A DNA stretch of 64,000 nucleotides from Lachnospiraceae bacterium (GTDB lineage: Bacteria; Bacillota; Clostridia; Lachnospirales; Lachnospiraceae). The translations under genes and the position numbers were made by a program. Shown piece after piece: positions 7,499 to 16,300 of this stretch; position 1 is the first letter of the stretch, and every line of letters begins with the position of its first letter. The notes under the pieces are model-generated. The model was not told the DNA's origin, searched no databases, and worked only from the letters and a program-made list of their open reading frames with translations. The stretch spans positions 59,024 to 123,023 of the forward strand of contig JAFVAO010000025.1 in the NCBI GenBank assembly GCA_017480445.1, written 5' to 3'.

Positions 7499-9061
7499 TT
7501 ATACAGTAGTTTCATCCGCCGCGCAAGTATCATAGTCGCTCTCAAATAGCCACACGCCCGGTTCCGACAGATACAGTCCCAATTGTTCCTGCATGCGGAT
7601 CATCGGCTCATCCGTCGCCGGGACACGCATGTACGGCACATATCCTGCCTCCAGCTGTCTGTTGATACAAAATGCCTCCAGCGAAGCCCCGATCCGCCGG
7701 CGCCGAAACGCCTCCTCCACATAGAGAAAACCCAGACTTCCGTCTGTGTGCCAACCGGCCATCCCCACCGGACGCTCCTCCAGGAACGCGCCATACAATG
7801 CGCCGGACGCCAGACGTTCAGCAAGATATGCCGGGCGCTCCCCCGTTCCGTGGGCAATCACCCATGCGTGGTGTTCTTCCGTCAACGGTCTGATGTCCTT
7901 GTGACGCACCCGCAAGGGATTGTTTTGCGTATAGCATGCCTGCCGGTATTGTACCGGCGCTTCGCAGATCAGGTGCAGTGTCTCCGCCTCGCGCCGGATC
8001 TGATCCAGCCAAACCTGATCCGTGCAGATGATCGAACACATGGTGCCTCTGACACGTTCAGCCGCAGATATTCCGGTTCGTCCAGACGCTTGCTGTAATG
8101 CCGCGTCTGAAAGCGCAGTGAGTGCTTGCTGCATGGATGCCTCATCCGCCGTGAACGCATGCAGCATCCCCAGCTTACAATGTCGGTCATAGATGCACAC
8201 TGTGTTTTCATCCGCATATAGGATCTCACCAAGTCCCCTGTGCAGACTTTCCATCATATGGATGCACACCCGCTTGTTTTTGGTCATTTTCCTGATCAGA
8301 TGTTCCTGCTCCGCAAACCGCGCGTAGAGCTCCGGCCGTCTGTCTCTGGTCAGCTCCACAGAGCGCTCCAGCCTCCATGCAGCGATCTTCCTGTGGTCTC
8401 CCGACAGCAACACCTCGGGCACACGCTTTCCCATCCACTCTTCCGGCCGAGAATACTGCGGATATTCCAGAAGATGCCGGTGAAAACTTTCCGTCTCCGC
8501 GGATTCCTCATTGTGCAGCACGCCGGGAACCAGCCTAGCGATCGCGTCAATCATCACCATCGCCGCAAGCTCGCCGCCGGTCAGCACATAGTCTCCGATC
8601 GAAATATAATCGGTGACCACCTCGTCCAACACCCGCTGATCAATGCCCTCGTAATGCCCGCACAGAAAGATCAGTTTCTCTTCCTGTGCCAGTTCCGCCG
8701 CGTAATCCTGCGTGAAAAGCCTCCCCTGCGGCGTGACATAGATCGTGCGCGGCCGCTTTAATTGACAACCTTGATCTGTGCCATTGCTCACCCCTGAACA
8801 TACGGAATCATTCGCTTCGGAACATGTACGTTCTTCAGCAACCGCCCTCCAGGCATCATACACCGGCTGGGCCTGCATCAACATGCCGGCTCCGCCCCCA
8901 TAGGTATAATCATCCACCTTGCCGTGACGATCCTGCGTATAATCGCGGATATTCACCGTCTCCAGCTCTATGAAATTGTTCTCCACCGCCCGTCCGATAA
9001 TACTGGTGGTGAGTCCGTCCCGCACCATCTCCGGGAACAGGGTAAGTACTTTACATTTCAT
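7499..9061 (-). CDS. trmD: tRNA (guanine37-N1)-methyltransferase TrmD fused to a GNAT acetyltransferase
   Basis: Residues 1-255 are TrmD, which methylates G37 of tRNAs reading CNN codons and prevents frameshifting: KVLTLFPEM start, DYTYGGGAGMLMQ, LCGHYEGIDQRV and the SIGDYVLTGGE knot that binds S-adenosylmethionine. An insertion of roughly 20 residues (about 80-100) precedes RPRTIYVTPQGR. Residues about 265-520 form a GCN5-type acetyltransferase with YGAFLEERPVGMAGW, GFLYVEEAFRRRRIG (acetyl-CoA loop) and a Leu/Tyr-rich end. The join is one uninterrupted frame, and TrmD alone is normally about 240 residues. ATG 9061 is preferred over 9073 from the conserved N-terminus; it overlaps the rimM end by 11 bases. 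Confidence 0.93.
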   Translation of the reverse strand: MKCKVLTLFPEMVRDGLTTSIIGRAVENNFIELETVNIRDYTQDRHGKVDDYTYGGGAGMLMQAQPVYDAWRAVAEERTCSEANDSVCSGVSNGTDQGCQLKRPRTIYVTPQGRLFTQDYAAELAQEEKLIFLCGHYEGIDQRVLDEVVTDYISIGDYVLTGGELAAMVMIDAIARLVPGVLHNEESAETESFHRHLLEYPQYSRPEEWMGKRVPEVLLSGDHRKIAAWRLERSVELTRDRRPELYARFAEQEHLIRKMTKNKRVCIHMMESLHRGLGEILYADENTVCIYDRHCKLGMLHAFTADEASMQQALTALSDAALQQASGRTGISAAERVRGTMCSIICTDQVWLDQIRREAETLHLICEAPVQYRQACYTQNNPLRVRHKDIRPLTEEHHAWVIAHGTGERPAYLAERLASGALYGAFLEERPVGMAGWHTDGSLGFLYVEEAFRRRRIGASLEAFCINRQLEAGYVPYMRVPATDEPMIRMQEQLGLYLSEPGVWLFESDYDTCAADETTV

Positions 9062-9566
9062 CCAACAACCCATCCAATATATGAATCTGCATTTCCCCCG
9101 CCTCTATGTCCACGCGCAGCACACATTCCTTGATCGCAGGCAAAAGCAGCTCTCTTCCATCCTTCAGATCAATGATATAGACGTCATTTGCGCCGGTCTC
9201 CAGTACCTCCCGCAGCACGCCAATCTCTTGATTGTCCTCATTCAAAATGCGAAGTCCCATCAGATCGGCAATAAAATATTCGTCTTTGCCGAGCCGCACC
9301 GCATTTTCCCGCGTGACATACAGACTCTTCTGCCGATAGACCGCCACTTCCTCCGGCGTATGAAACTCCTTGAATTTGATAATCACAAACTGTTTGAAGA
9401 ACTTCACATGCTCGATCTCCAGCGTCCGTTCTCCCTTTCCCGTATCCAGAATGACCTCCTTCAGCCGTTTGAACCGCCTCGGATCATCCGTTGTGGGAAA
9501 AACCTTCACCTCCCCCTGCACACCATGCGGGGTGGTGATTACACCTACCTGAAACCTTTCTTCCAT
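9051..9566 (-). CDS. rimM: Ribosome maturation factor RimM
   Basis: RimM binds S19 and helps mature the 30S head. It has 171 residues. The N-terminal RimM barrel reads FQVGVITTPHGVQGEVKVFPTTD, the usual signature, and is followed by a PRC-barrel domain (about 90-168) with EYFIADLMGLRI and the LLLPAIKECVLRVD end. The start has GGAGG about 7 bases upstream. Its last codons overlap trmD, and the order rpsP-khpA-rimM-trmD is standard. Confidence 0.97.
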   Translation of the reverse strand: MEERFQVGVITTPHGVQGEVKVFPTTDDPRRFKRLKEVILDTGKGERTLEIEHVKFFKQFVIIKFKEFHTPEEVAVYRQKSLYVTRENAVRLGKDEYFIADLMGLRILNEDNQEIGVLREVLETGANDVYIIDLKDGRELLLPAIKECVLRVDIEAGEMQIHILDGLLDEM

Positions 9567-9606
9567 ATTGCCTCCTGCCCCAATACAAATACGATCCGCA
9601 GATACA

Positions 9607-9641
9607 AAACCGGCGGAACACGCTTTGTCACATGTCCCGCC
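9607..9641 (-). terminator. Hairpin between khpA and rimM, possible attenuator
   Basis: On the minus strand GGCGGGACA and TGTTCCGCC (9641-9612, one G-T wobble) form a 9-bp stem with a 12-base loop, followed by GGTTTTG. The T tract is short, so it may reduce rather than stop transcription into rimM-trmD, or serve as a processing site. Confidence 0.4.
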
Positions 9642-9672
9642 TTTTCACTTTGTCTGAAATGATTTCTCTCTC

Positions 9673-9900
9673 TTAGACGATTTCCACGTCCACTCTTGTA
9701 TTGTCTTTGGATGATGCCGCTTTTACCACAGTGCGGATCGCCTTGGCGATTCTCCCCTGCTTCCCGATAACCTTACCCATATCAGAAGCAGCCACGTGTA
9801 ATTCAATGACGATATTTCTGCCTTCCGTCTTTTCAGTTACTACAACCTCATCCGGATGATCAACAAGTGCCTTTGCAACTACTTCTACCAGTTCCTTCAT
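9673..9900 (-). CDS. khpA: KH-domain RNA-binding protein KhpA (YlqC)
   Basis: A 75-residue single type II KH domain protein. The GKVIGKQGRIAKAIRT stretch (about 42-57) contains the GxxG RNA-binding loop. In other Firmicutes KhpA pairs with KhpB/Jag and affects RNA levels and cell elongation. It is placed between rpsP and rimM as usual. Spacing to rpsP is 24 bases, so they are co-transcribed. Confidence 0.95.
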   Translation of the reverse strand: MKELVEVVAKALVDHPDEVVVTEKTEGRNIVIELHVAASDMGKVIGKQGRIAKAIRTVVKAASSKDNTRVDVEIV

Positions 9901-9924
9901 AATCTACCTCCAAAGATCAGATTA

Positions 9925-10170
9925 TTATTTCTCAATACCGGCTGTCTTGAACAGTTTTCCTACAACTTCTGTGGGCTGTGCGCCATCAGCAAGCCACTTT
10001 TTCGCCTTCTCCTCGTCAATCTTGAACGTGCTGGGATCTGTGTTGGGATCATAGGTACCGATCTCGTCGATGAATCTGCCATCTCTGGGGGAACGGGAAT
10101 CAGCTACGATGATTCTATAAAAAGGAGCCTTCTTCTGTCCCATTCTTCTTAATCTGATTTTTACTGCCAT
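9925..10170 (-). CDS. rpsP: Ribosomal protein S16
   Basis: An 81-residue S16 of the small subunit: [25 protein letters not shown] at the N-terminus, then [15 protein letters not shown] and the [13 protein letters not shown] segment. A longer start at 10185 is possible, but its ATG lies in the ribosome binding site. GGAGG stands 9 bases before the ATG at 10170 and this gives the family N-terminus MAVKI, so 10170 was chosen. Confidence 0.97.
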   Translation of the reverse strand: MAVKIRLRRMGQKKAPFYRIIVADSRSPRDGRFIDEIGTYDPNTDPSTFKIDEEKAKKWLADGAQPTEVVGKLFKTAGIEK

Positions 10171-10317
10171 TTCTTTTTCCTCCATACTTTGAATAAAATA
10201 TTGTTTTGTGTACCTTTGCAGGTTATATGATAAGGATCAGGAACTGCCCGGATCCATATCGAACTGTTTTATGCGGCTGTTTTGTTGTTTCTATGTGGGC
10301 GCCATTCCCCAGGCAGG

Positions 10318-11715
10318 TCAAAACGGAAACCGTCCGCCGCCGAAACCGCCCTTTCCTCCGAGACCGCCCATACCGCCAAACATGCCGCCGAGGCCGCCGC
10401 TTCGCTTTCCACCACCGCTCATCTGCTTCATCAGCTTCTGGCTTTGCTCAAACTGCTTGATAAAGCGGTTGACCACCGCAATATCCACGCCGGCGCCTTT
10501 GGCAATGCGATGCTTTCTGCGGGGATTTAAAAGCTTCGGATTCCGCCGCTCCTCCACCGTCATGGACAACACAATTGCCTCCATGTGCTTTAACTGCTTC
10601 TCATCGATCATGGATTCCAGCTCATCCGCCTTGATCCCCATGCCGGGCAACATGCCCAGAATGCTCGTAAGTCCACCCATGTTCCGCATCTGCTTCATGC
10701 TCTCGAGATAGTCTTCAAAATCAAACTTTCCCTTCTTCATGCGGCCGGCCATCTCGCGGCTCTTATCCTCGTCGATGTCAATGCTCTCCTGCGCTTTTTC
10801 AATCAGAGAAAGCACATCGCCCATACCCAGAATACGGTTTGCCATTCTGTCCGGATAGAACTGGTCCAGATCCGTCAGCTTCTCCCCCATACTTACAAAC
10901 AGGATCGGCTTACCGGTCACAGCCTTTATGGAAAGTGCCGCACCGCCTCTCGTGTCACCGTCCATCTTGGACAGTACCACACCGTCGATGCCCACCTTTT
11001 CATCAAATTCCTTCGCCACGTTCACTGCATCCTGACCGGTCATGGCATCCACCACCAACAACGTCTGATGCACCGTGAGTGTGCTTTTGATCTCCTGCAG
11101 CTCCCGCATCATATCCTCATCGATATGCAAACGGCCCGCCGTATCCAGGATCACAACATTGTGTCCGTTTTTCTCCGCGTAGCGGATTGCCTCCGCCGCG
11201 ATCTCCACCGGTTTGTGATCCGTGCCCATGTCGAACACTTCCACATCAATCTTGCCGCCGTTTACATGCAGCTGCTCCACAGCCGCCGGTCGATAGATAT
11301 CACAGGCAACCAACAGAGATTTTTTACCTCTTGTCTTGAGCTTGGCTGCAATCTTCGCGGTCGCGGTGGTCTTACCGGCACCTTGCAGACCGGCCATCAT
11401 GATCACGGTGATCGACTTGCCGGGCTGCATAGCGATCTCGGTCGTCTCGCTTCCCATAAGGTTGATCAGCTCTTCATTTACGATCTTGATCACCATCTGC
11501 CCGGGATTCAACCCGTTCATCACGTCCTGACCGATGGCGCGCTCCTCCACCGTCTTAACGAAATTCTTCACGACCTTGAAGTTGACGTCCGCCTCCAACA
11601 GCGCCATCTTGACTTCCTTCAGCGCAGCCTTGACGTCCTCCTCGGTCAATCGTCCCTTGCTTCTTAAGTTTTTAAATACATTTTGCAGTTTGTCTGTTAA
11701 ACTCTCAAATGCCAT
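10318..11715 (-). CDS. ffh: Signal recognition particle protein Ffh (SRP54)
   Basis: Ffh binds signal sequences and SRP RNA and delivers nascent chains to FtsY. It has 465 residues: N domain (1-95), G domain with G1 GLQGAGKTT (109-117), DTAGRLHID and TKMDGDTRGG, then the methionine-rich M domain from about 325, containing the RNA-binding RKHRIAKGAG-type helix (NPRRKHRIAKGAG). It ends in a Gly/Phe-rich tail of about 30 residues. The gene lies 10 bases after ylxM, its known partner gene, and shares the promoter at 12183-12211. Confidence 0.98.
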   Translation of the reverse strand: MAFESLTDKLQNVFKNLRSKGRLTEEDVKAALKEVKMALLEADVNFKVVKNFVKTVEERAIGQDVMNGLNPGQMVIKIVNEELINLMGSETTEIAMQPGKSITVIMMAGLQGAGKTTATAKIAAKLKTRGKKSLLVACDIYRPAAVEQLHVNGGKIDVEVFDMGTDHKPVEIAAEAIRYAEKNGHNVVILDTAGRLHIDEDMMRELQEIKSTLTVHQTLLVVDAMTGQDAVNVAKEFDEKVGIDGVVLSKMDGDTRGGAALSIKAVTGKPILFVSMGEKLTDLDQFYPDRMANRILGMGDVLSLIEKAQESIDIDEDKSREMAGRMKKGKFDFEDYLESMKQMRNMGGLTSILGMLPGMGIKADELESMIDEKQLKHMEAIVLSMTVEERRNPKLLNPRRKHRIAKGAGVDIAVVNRFIKQFEQSQKLMKQMSGGGKRSGGLGGMFGGMGGLGGKGGFGGGRFPF

Positions 11716-11725
11716 TTAAAATCCC

Positions 11726-12136
11726 CTACAACTCTTCCATGATTTGCTCAGCCAGCTTACGAATCCGCTGCATCCGCTTCTGTCTCATCTCTGCATCAGT
11801 GGCTCGGGCACCTTTCTCTGCCTCCGCGTCATGCTCCGCTTCTGTGTCTGCATCCGCGTTTGTCTCCGCATCCGCGAGGTCCACGATCTCGGCAATCTTC
11901 TGCTTTGCTTTCGTGAAACGCTCCACAAGGTGCAGCTTCTGCTCGTAGTCCTGCAAAATCCGGTCACAGCGCTTGATCAGGTCATGTACACCCTGTCTGC
12001 TGATCCCACACTCCTGTGCGATCTCGCCCAGCGACATATCATTGTAGACCACATCCTCATAAATACGCTGCTGATGCTCTGTCAACAGTTCCCCGTAGAA
12101 ATCATATAAAAGAGCCTGTTCAAAAATCTTTTCCAT
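11726..12136 (-). CDS. ylxM: YlxM family SRP-associated helix-turn-helix protein
   Basis: A 136-residue UPF0122 protein. The N-terminal region has a sigma-70 region-4-like helix-turn-helix: [40 protein letters not shown]. Streptococcal YlxM stimulates the SRP GTPases, and the gene is the usual neighbour of ffh. The C-terminal half carries an Ala/Asp/Glu-rich stretch (about 88-120), longer than in B. subtilis YlxM. ATG 12136 is preferred over 12157 because GGGTGAG precedes it and it matches the family start MEKI. Confidence 0.92.
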   Translation of the reverse strand: MEKIFEQALLYDFYGELLTEHQQRIYEDVVYNDMSLGEIAQECGISRQGVHDLIKRCDRILQDYEQKLHLVERFTKAKQKIAEIVDLADAETNADADTEAEHDAEAEKGARATDAEMRQKRMQRIRKLAEQIMEEL

Positions 12137-12182
12137 GGTTCTCACCCATATTGGCACACAGTTTCACCCTGTTGCCTTTGCT

Positions 12183-12211
12183 ATCATACTACAAGAGAAT
12201 ATGGGTGTCAA
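12183..12211 (-). promoter_or_regulatory. Sigma-A promoter for ylxM-ffh-rpsP-khpA-rimM-trmD
   Basis: Minus strand TTGACA (12211-12206), 17-bp spacer, TATGAT (12188-12183). The start would be about 40 bases before the ylxM ATG. No terminator as strong as those elsewhere in the window is visible before trmD. Confidence 0.8.
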
Positions 12212-12268
12212 GTATTTTTTCTTTACACTCTGAAAAATATATTATTCGCTGCAAAACAAGTTGACAAA

Positions 12269-13027
12269 TCAATTAAAATCCTGTGCCGATGAATCATACA
12301 AAAACCTTAGTTCTTCGTAAATCTCTGCAAAGTCCACCTCACACCCGCCGTTCCATATGCCCACAGGCACCTTGTCATCGAACGTATACTCTATCGGCGC
12401 TATATTGTTCTCCCCGTTGTGCTTTTCAAATAAATAGACCTGCACTTTCTGTTCCTCCGGAAATACGATCCAATATTCACGAACGCCGGCCTCTCTGTAC
12501 AAACGCAGTTTAAGCACAGTATCCCTGCTCCAATTGCTGCGCGAAGCGATCTCAATCACGAAATCAGGCGCCTGAAATATACGAGTCTGTAGAATCTGAT
12601 CCCTGTTACACATCACAAACAGATCCGGCTGAAGCATCGTCTTCTCATCACCGAACAACTGCACATCCATTGGTGCAGCAAATACCATGCATTTTCCGTC
12701 ATTCCCACTTATATAATGTTGCAGCTGATAAGCCAACTTATTGGAGATGCTCTGATGCAGTGCGGTAGGACTTGCCATATCGTAAAACATGCCTTCCATC
12801 AGTTCCACCCTTCGCTCCTCCGGTAGCGCCAGATAGTCGGCTATTGTTTTGTTCCTGTTCTCGTTCTGAGCACCGTCCTTTCCACGATTCTGTACATTGA
12901 CCAGACCACAGTTCTGTCCATTATCCAATCCATCGTCCTGCTCATATTGATACGCCAGCGCCGGCTCCATCACGCCGCTTTTGCCCTGCTCTTTCGTATC
13001 CTGATCATATGTAATGTTTTCTCCCAT
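12269..13027 (-). CDS. Uma2-family (PD-(D/E)xK fold) putative nuclease
   Basis: A 252-residue protein whose residues about 68-240 match the Uma2/DUF820 family, a restriction-endonuclease-like fold of unknown biological role. The signature parts are ELMEGMFYDMASPTALHQ, MLQPDLFVM with the acidic residue of the fold, and PDFVIEIASRSN followed by KLRLYREAGVREYWIV. The first 65 residues are Asn/Gln/Asp-rich and resemble no domain I know. The start has AAGGAAGG upstream. It has its own promoter at 13184-13212 and is the first accessory gene after the SRP cluster. Uma2 genes are most abundant in cyanobacteria, so horizontal spread is possible. Confidence 0.8.
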   Translation of the reverse strand: MGENITYDQDTKEQGKSGVMEPALAYQYEQDDGLDNGQNCGLVNVQNRGKDGAQNENRNKTIADYLALPEERRVELMEGMFYDMASPTALHQSISNKLAYQLQHYISGNDGKCMVFAAPMDVQLFGDEKTMLQPDLFVMCNRDQILQTRIFQAPDFVIEIASRSNWSRDTVLKLRLYREAGVREYWIVFPEEQKVQVYLFEKHNGENNIAPIEYTFDDKVPVGIWNGGCEVDFAEIYEELRFLYDSSAQDFN

Positions 13028-13164
13028 ACGTCAACCACCTTCCTTGTTTATTTTTTACTTTGGATCCTTGGATCAATTTAAAACGCACAATTCCCGCGGA
13101 AATTTATATACCGCTTATATCTGCTTGTTGCTTGTGGAAAATTCGGCGAAACGCCTATGAAATG

Positions 13165-13178
13165 CACTTATCTAAGTG
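13165..13178. promoter_or_regulatory. Operator-like palindrome at the Uma2 transcription start
   Basis: CACTTA-TC-TAAGTG is a palindrome of two 6-bp arms located about where transcription from the 13184-13212 promoter would start. The position suits a repressor site. The protein that would bind is unknown. Confidence 0.4.
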
Positions 13179-13183
13179 TATTT

Positions 13184-13212
13184 ATATTACAATACTATGT
13201 TGTGGATGTCAA
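13184..13212 (-). promoter_or_regulatory. Sigma-A promoter for the Uma2-family gene
   Basis: Minus strand TTGACA (13212-13207), 17-bp spacer, TAATAT (13189-13184). It leaves a leader of about 150 bases before the ATG at 13027. Nothing coding was recognised in this leader. The 305-base gap 13028-13332 otherwise holds only the two hairpins listed next. Confidence 0.75.
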
Positions 13213-13254
13213 TATGATTTACAAACCGATTTTATGTATACAATCCTGATTTGA

Positions 13255-13279
13255 TGCGTCCTGACGGACGCAATTTTCT
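13255..13279 (+). terminator. Short hairpin with weak T tract
   Basis: TGCGTCC-TGAC-GGACGCA is a 7-bp perfect stem with a tetraloop, followed on the plus strand by ATTTTCT. It lies between the convergent-looking end of the giant gene and the Uma2 promoter. It may insulate the two; evidence for termination is weak. Confidence 0.35.
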
Positions 13280-13284
13280 ATAGT

Positions 13285-13320
13285 ATAAAAAAGTCCCCCG
13301 CGGATACTCCGCGAGGGACT
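13285..13320 (-). terminator. Rho-independent terminator of the giant repeat-protein gene
   Basis: On the minus strand AGTCCCTCGCGG and CCGCGGGGGACT form a GC-rich stem of about 12 bp with a short loop (13320-13292), followed by TTTTTTA. It starts 12 bases after the stop codon at 13333. Confidence 0.88.
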
Positions 13321-13332
13321 TGACTGTAATGC

Positions 13333-16300
13333 TTAATGAAAAATTGCATTGAGCAGATCGGATGCGATTTCTGATCCTTTCTTCATTGTTTCCTTGATGT
13401 TAGAGGATGCAATGCTGAAGGTTCCTACTCTGCTGCCGGTGTAAAGCTCTGCTGCGTCACTGCCTTCCTTCACAGTGACGATCACGGTTGCTTTGCCCTT
13501 ATTTACGTTGTTTACATACGTCACATCAAAGTTATCATATACCTCCTGACCAATGTACTGCTTTCCACCCTTTTTGACATTGCCGATCGTCACAACGATA
13601 TCTGCCTGCCGATCATCATCCGAAGGATCAAACACAATCTCGGTGCCGGTATAGTATACCTTAGTGGTCTTCTTACCTGCGTTCTTGCCGACTTTGCTGA
13701 TGTATGTGATCTTTGCCTTGGCAATCTCCGCCTTATCTGTGTAATATACTTCATAGGTTTCGGAAGCAATCACATCTGCATTGTCGCGATAGTTTTTACT
13801 CTTTGCGGTAACTTCCACAGTGATGCTCACGCTGGGATTCTCCGCATTGACATTCAGGACTGCGTTTTTAGCAAGCACATTGCCTTCCGCATCCTTGTAG
13901 GTCACGTTATACTCGCTCTTCGCAAGCAGCACGCCATCCAGTACCACGTAAGGTTTCTGGAAATATGCCGATGCTTTGGACTTCTTCGGGTTGTATGCCA
14001 TATCGTATACAGTAACCTCTGCTGCAGAGATATCTGCCGCATTGATTGTAAATACGCCCTTCAAAGCCTTATGCCCCTTGAAGTTACCCTTGAAGGATAC
14101 AGTATACTTGCCCTGTCCGGCTTTCTTATTTGCAGAGTAGCTTACAGTATAATCGCTGCCCTGTTTCAACTCTACAGACTCCTCAGCCTCGCCAAATACT
14201 GCTGTTACAATGAGTTCCGGTGTTACGCCGGTCTTCTTGAACGCAAATCCGTTCTCCTTACCGTCTTCATCCGCAAGCTCTGCCGTAATGGTTGCTGTCT
14301 TGGCCGCTAAAATCTTGAATTTCTTGGTAACGCTTCCTGCATAATCGCCGATACCCACAACGGTTACTTTCACAGTGCCTGCACTGACATTTTCAGAATA
14401 ACTGATGGTAAAGTCTTCGTCGAGCGTCAACGGGGTTGCCTTTGCCTTATCAGTTGCTGCATATACAGTCAGATCCCCTGCTTCATCAGCGGTACCGATC
14501 GTAAGCGTCTTCTCCGTTCCGTCGTAGTAGAACTTTTTGTTTACATCCTTCGCAAGCACTGCCTGAATCTTGACAAGCTCAGACTTTGCTACGATGGTGA
14601 ACGGAACATTTTCAATCGTACCGGTGTAATTGCCGCCTTCCTTTGCACTGATGTTGATCTCCACCTCATTGCTCTCTTCGGAGGCAACAAGTTTCGCAGT
14701 ATTACTCAAGCTGTAATCCTTGGTGCCAAGCTTCATACCTTTGTAAAGGATCACCGGTGCTGCCTTGGTGCCGGATACAACTCTGGTGTTACCGACCTGA
14801 ATATCACCATTTGCATAGCCTTCTGCAAGATTCATCGGTCTCACATAGAACTCCAACGTCTGCTTGCCGCTGTAATTGCCCTTACCGGTAATCGTAATCA
14901 CAGCAGGTTTTCCCTTCGTGTATGAAGAGTTGAGGTTGTTGGAGTACGTCACTTTGTAATCAACGCTCTCTGTCAGAATCTTGGAGCCATTCTTTACGAT
15001 GATCGCCGGAGTGATCTTCGCGCCGGTGTATACATGCTCATAGCGCACATTACCGTTTTCGTCGATGATCTCTTCTACGATATCACCGTCCTCTTCGTTC
15101 AAAGAGAATTCAGCAATCAAGTTGCCATCCTCTTCACCGTCATTGGTATCAATGGGTTCCTCCGCTTTCTTCTCGTATACTGCCTTCAGTGTGATGTCTG
15201 CTGTCACCTTGGTAGTGAAGTCATAAGGCTTACCGTCTAACTGCCACTCCTTGAAGGTGTAGCCTGCCTTAACAGGTGCACCTGGGTTCGTTGCTGTCTG
15301 GTTGTAAGACACCGTCTGCGGTGCAACATCCTTACCATCAATCGTGCCGCCGTCTGCATCAAAGGTTACAGTGTAAGTATTGATCTCATATACTGCCTTC
15401 AACGTGATGTCTGCCGTTACCTTGGTAGTGAAGTCATAAGGCTTGCCGTCTAACTGCCACTCCTTGAAGGTGTAGCCTGCCTTAACAGGTGCACCAGGGT
15501 TCGTTGCCGTCTGGTTGTAATCTACCGTCTGCGGTGCAACATCCTTACCGTCAATCGTACCACCGTCTGCATCAAAGGTTACTGTGTAAGTATTGATCTC
15601 ATATACTGCCTTCAGCGTGATGTCTGCCGTTACCTTGGTAGTGAAGTCATACTTCTTACCGTCCAACTGCCACTCCTTGAAGGTATAACCCGTCTTGGTA
15701 GGCGCTACTGTAGGCTCTGCCACTGCGCTATTGTATTCCACGGATACCTCTGCCTCACCGGTGTAAGTACCATCTACTGCATCGAAGGTTACAGTATAGG
15801 TATTGATCTCATATACTGCCTTCAGCGTGATGTCTGCCGTTACCTTGGTGGTGAAGTCATACTTCTTGCCGTCTAACTGCCACTCCTTGAAGGTATAACC
15901 CGTCTTAACAGGTGCACCAGGATTCGTTGCTGTCTGGTTGTAGTCTACCGTCTGGTCTGCTACGTCCTCGCCGTCAATCGTACCACCGTCCGCATTGAAG
16001 GTTACAGTGTAGGTATTGATCTCATATACTGCCTTCAATTCGATATCGCTGGTTACTTTCGCAGTGAAGTCGTACTTCTTGCCGTCTAACTGCCACTCTT
16101 TGAAGGTATAACCCGTCTTAACAGGTACACCAGGATTCGTTGCTGTCTGGTTGTAGTCTACCGTCTGGTCCGCTACATCCTCACCGTCAATCGTACCGCC
16201 GCCTGCGTCAAATGTCACCTTAAAGGTGTTGATTTCGTATTTTGCCACAAATACAGTATCTTCTGTAATCGCAGCAAAATATGTTGCCTCAACAACCGTA

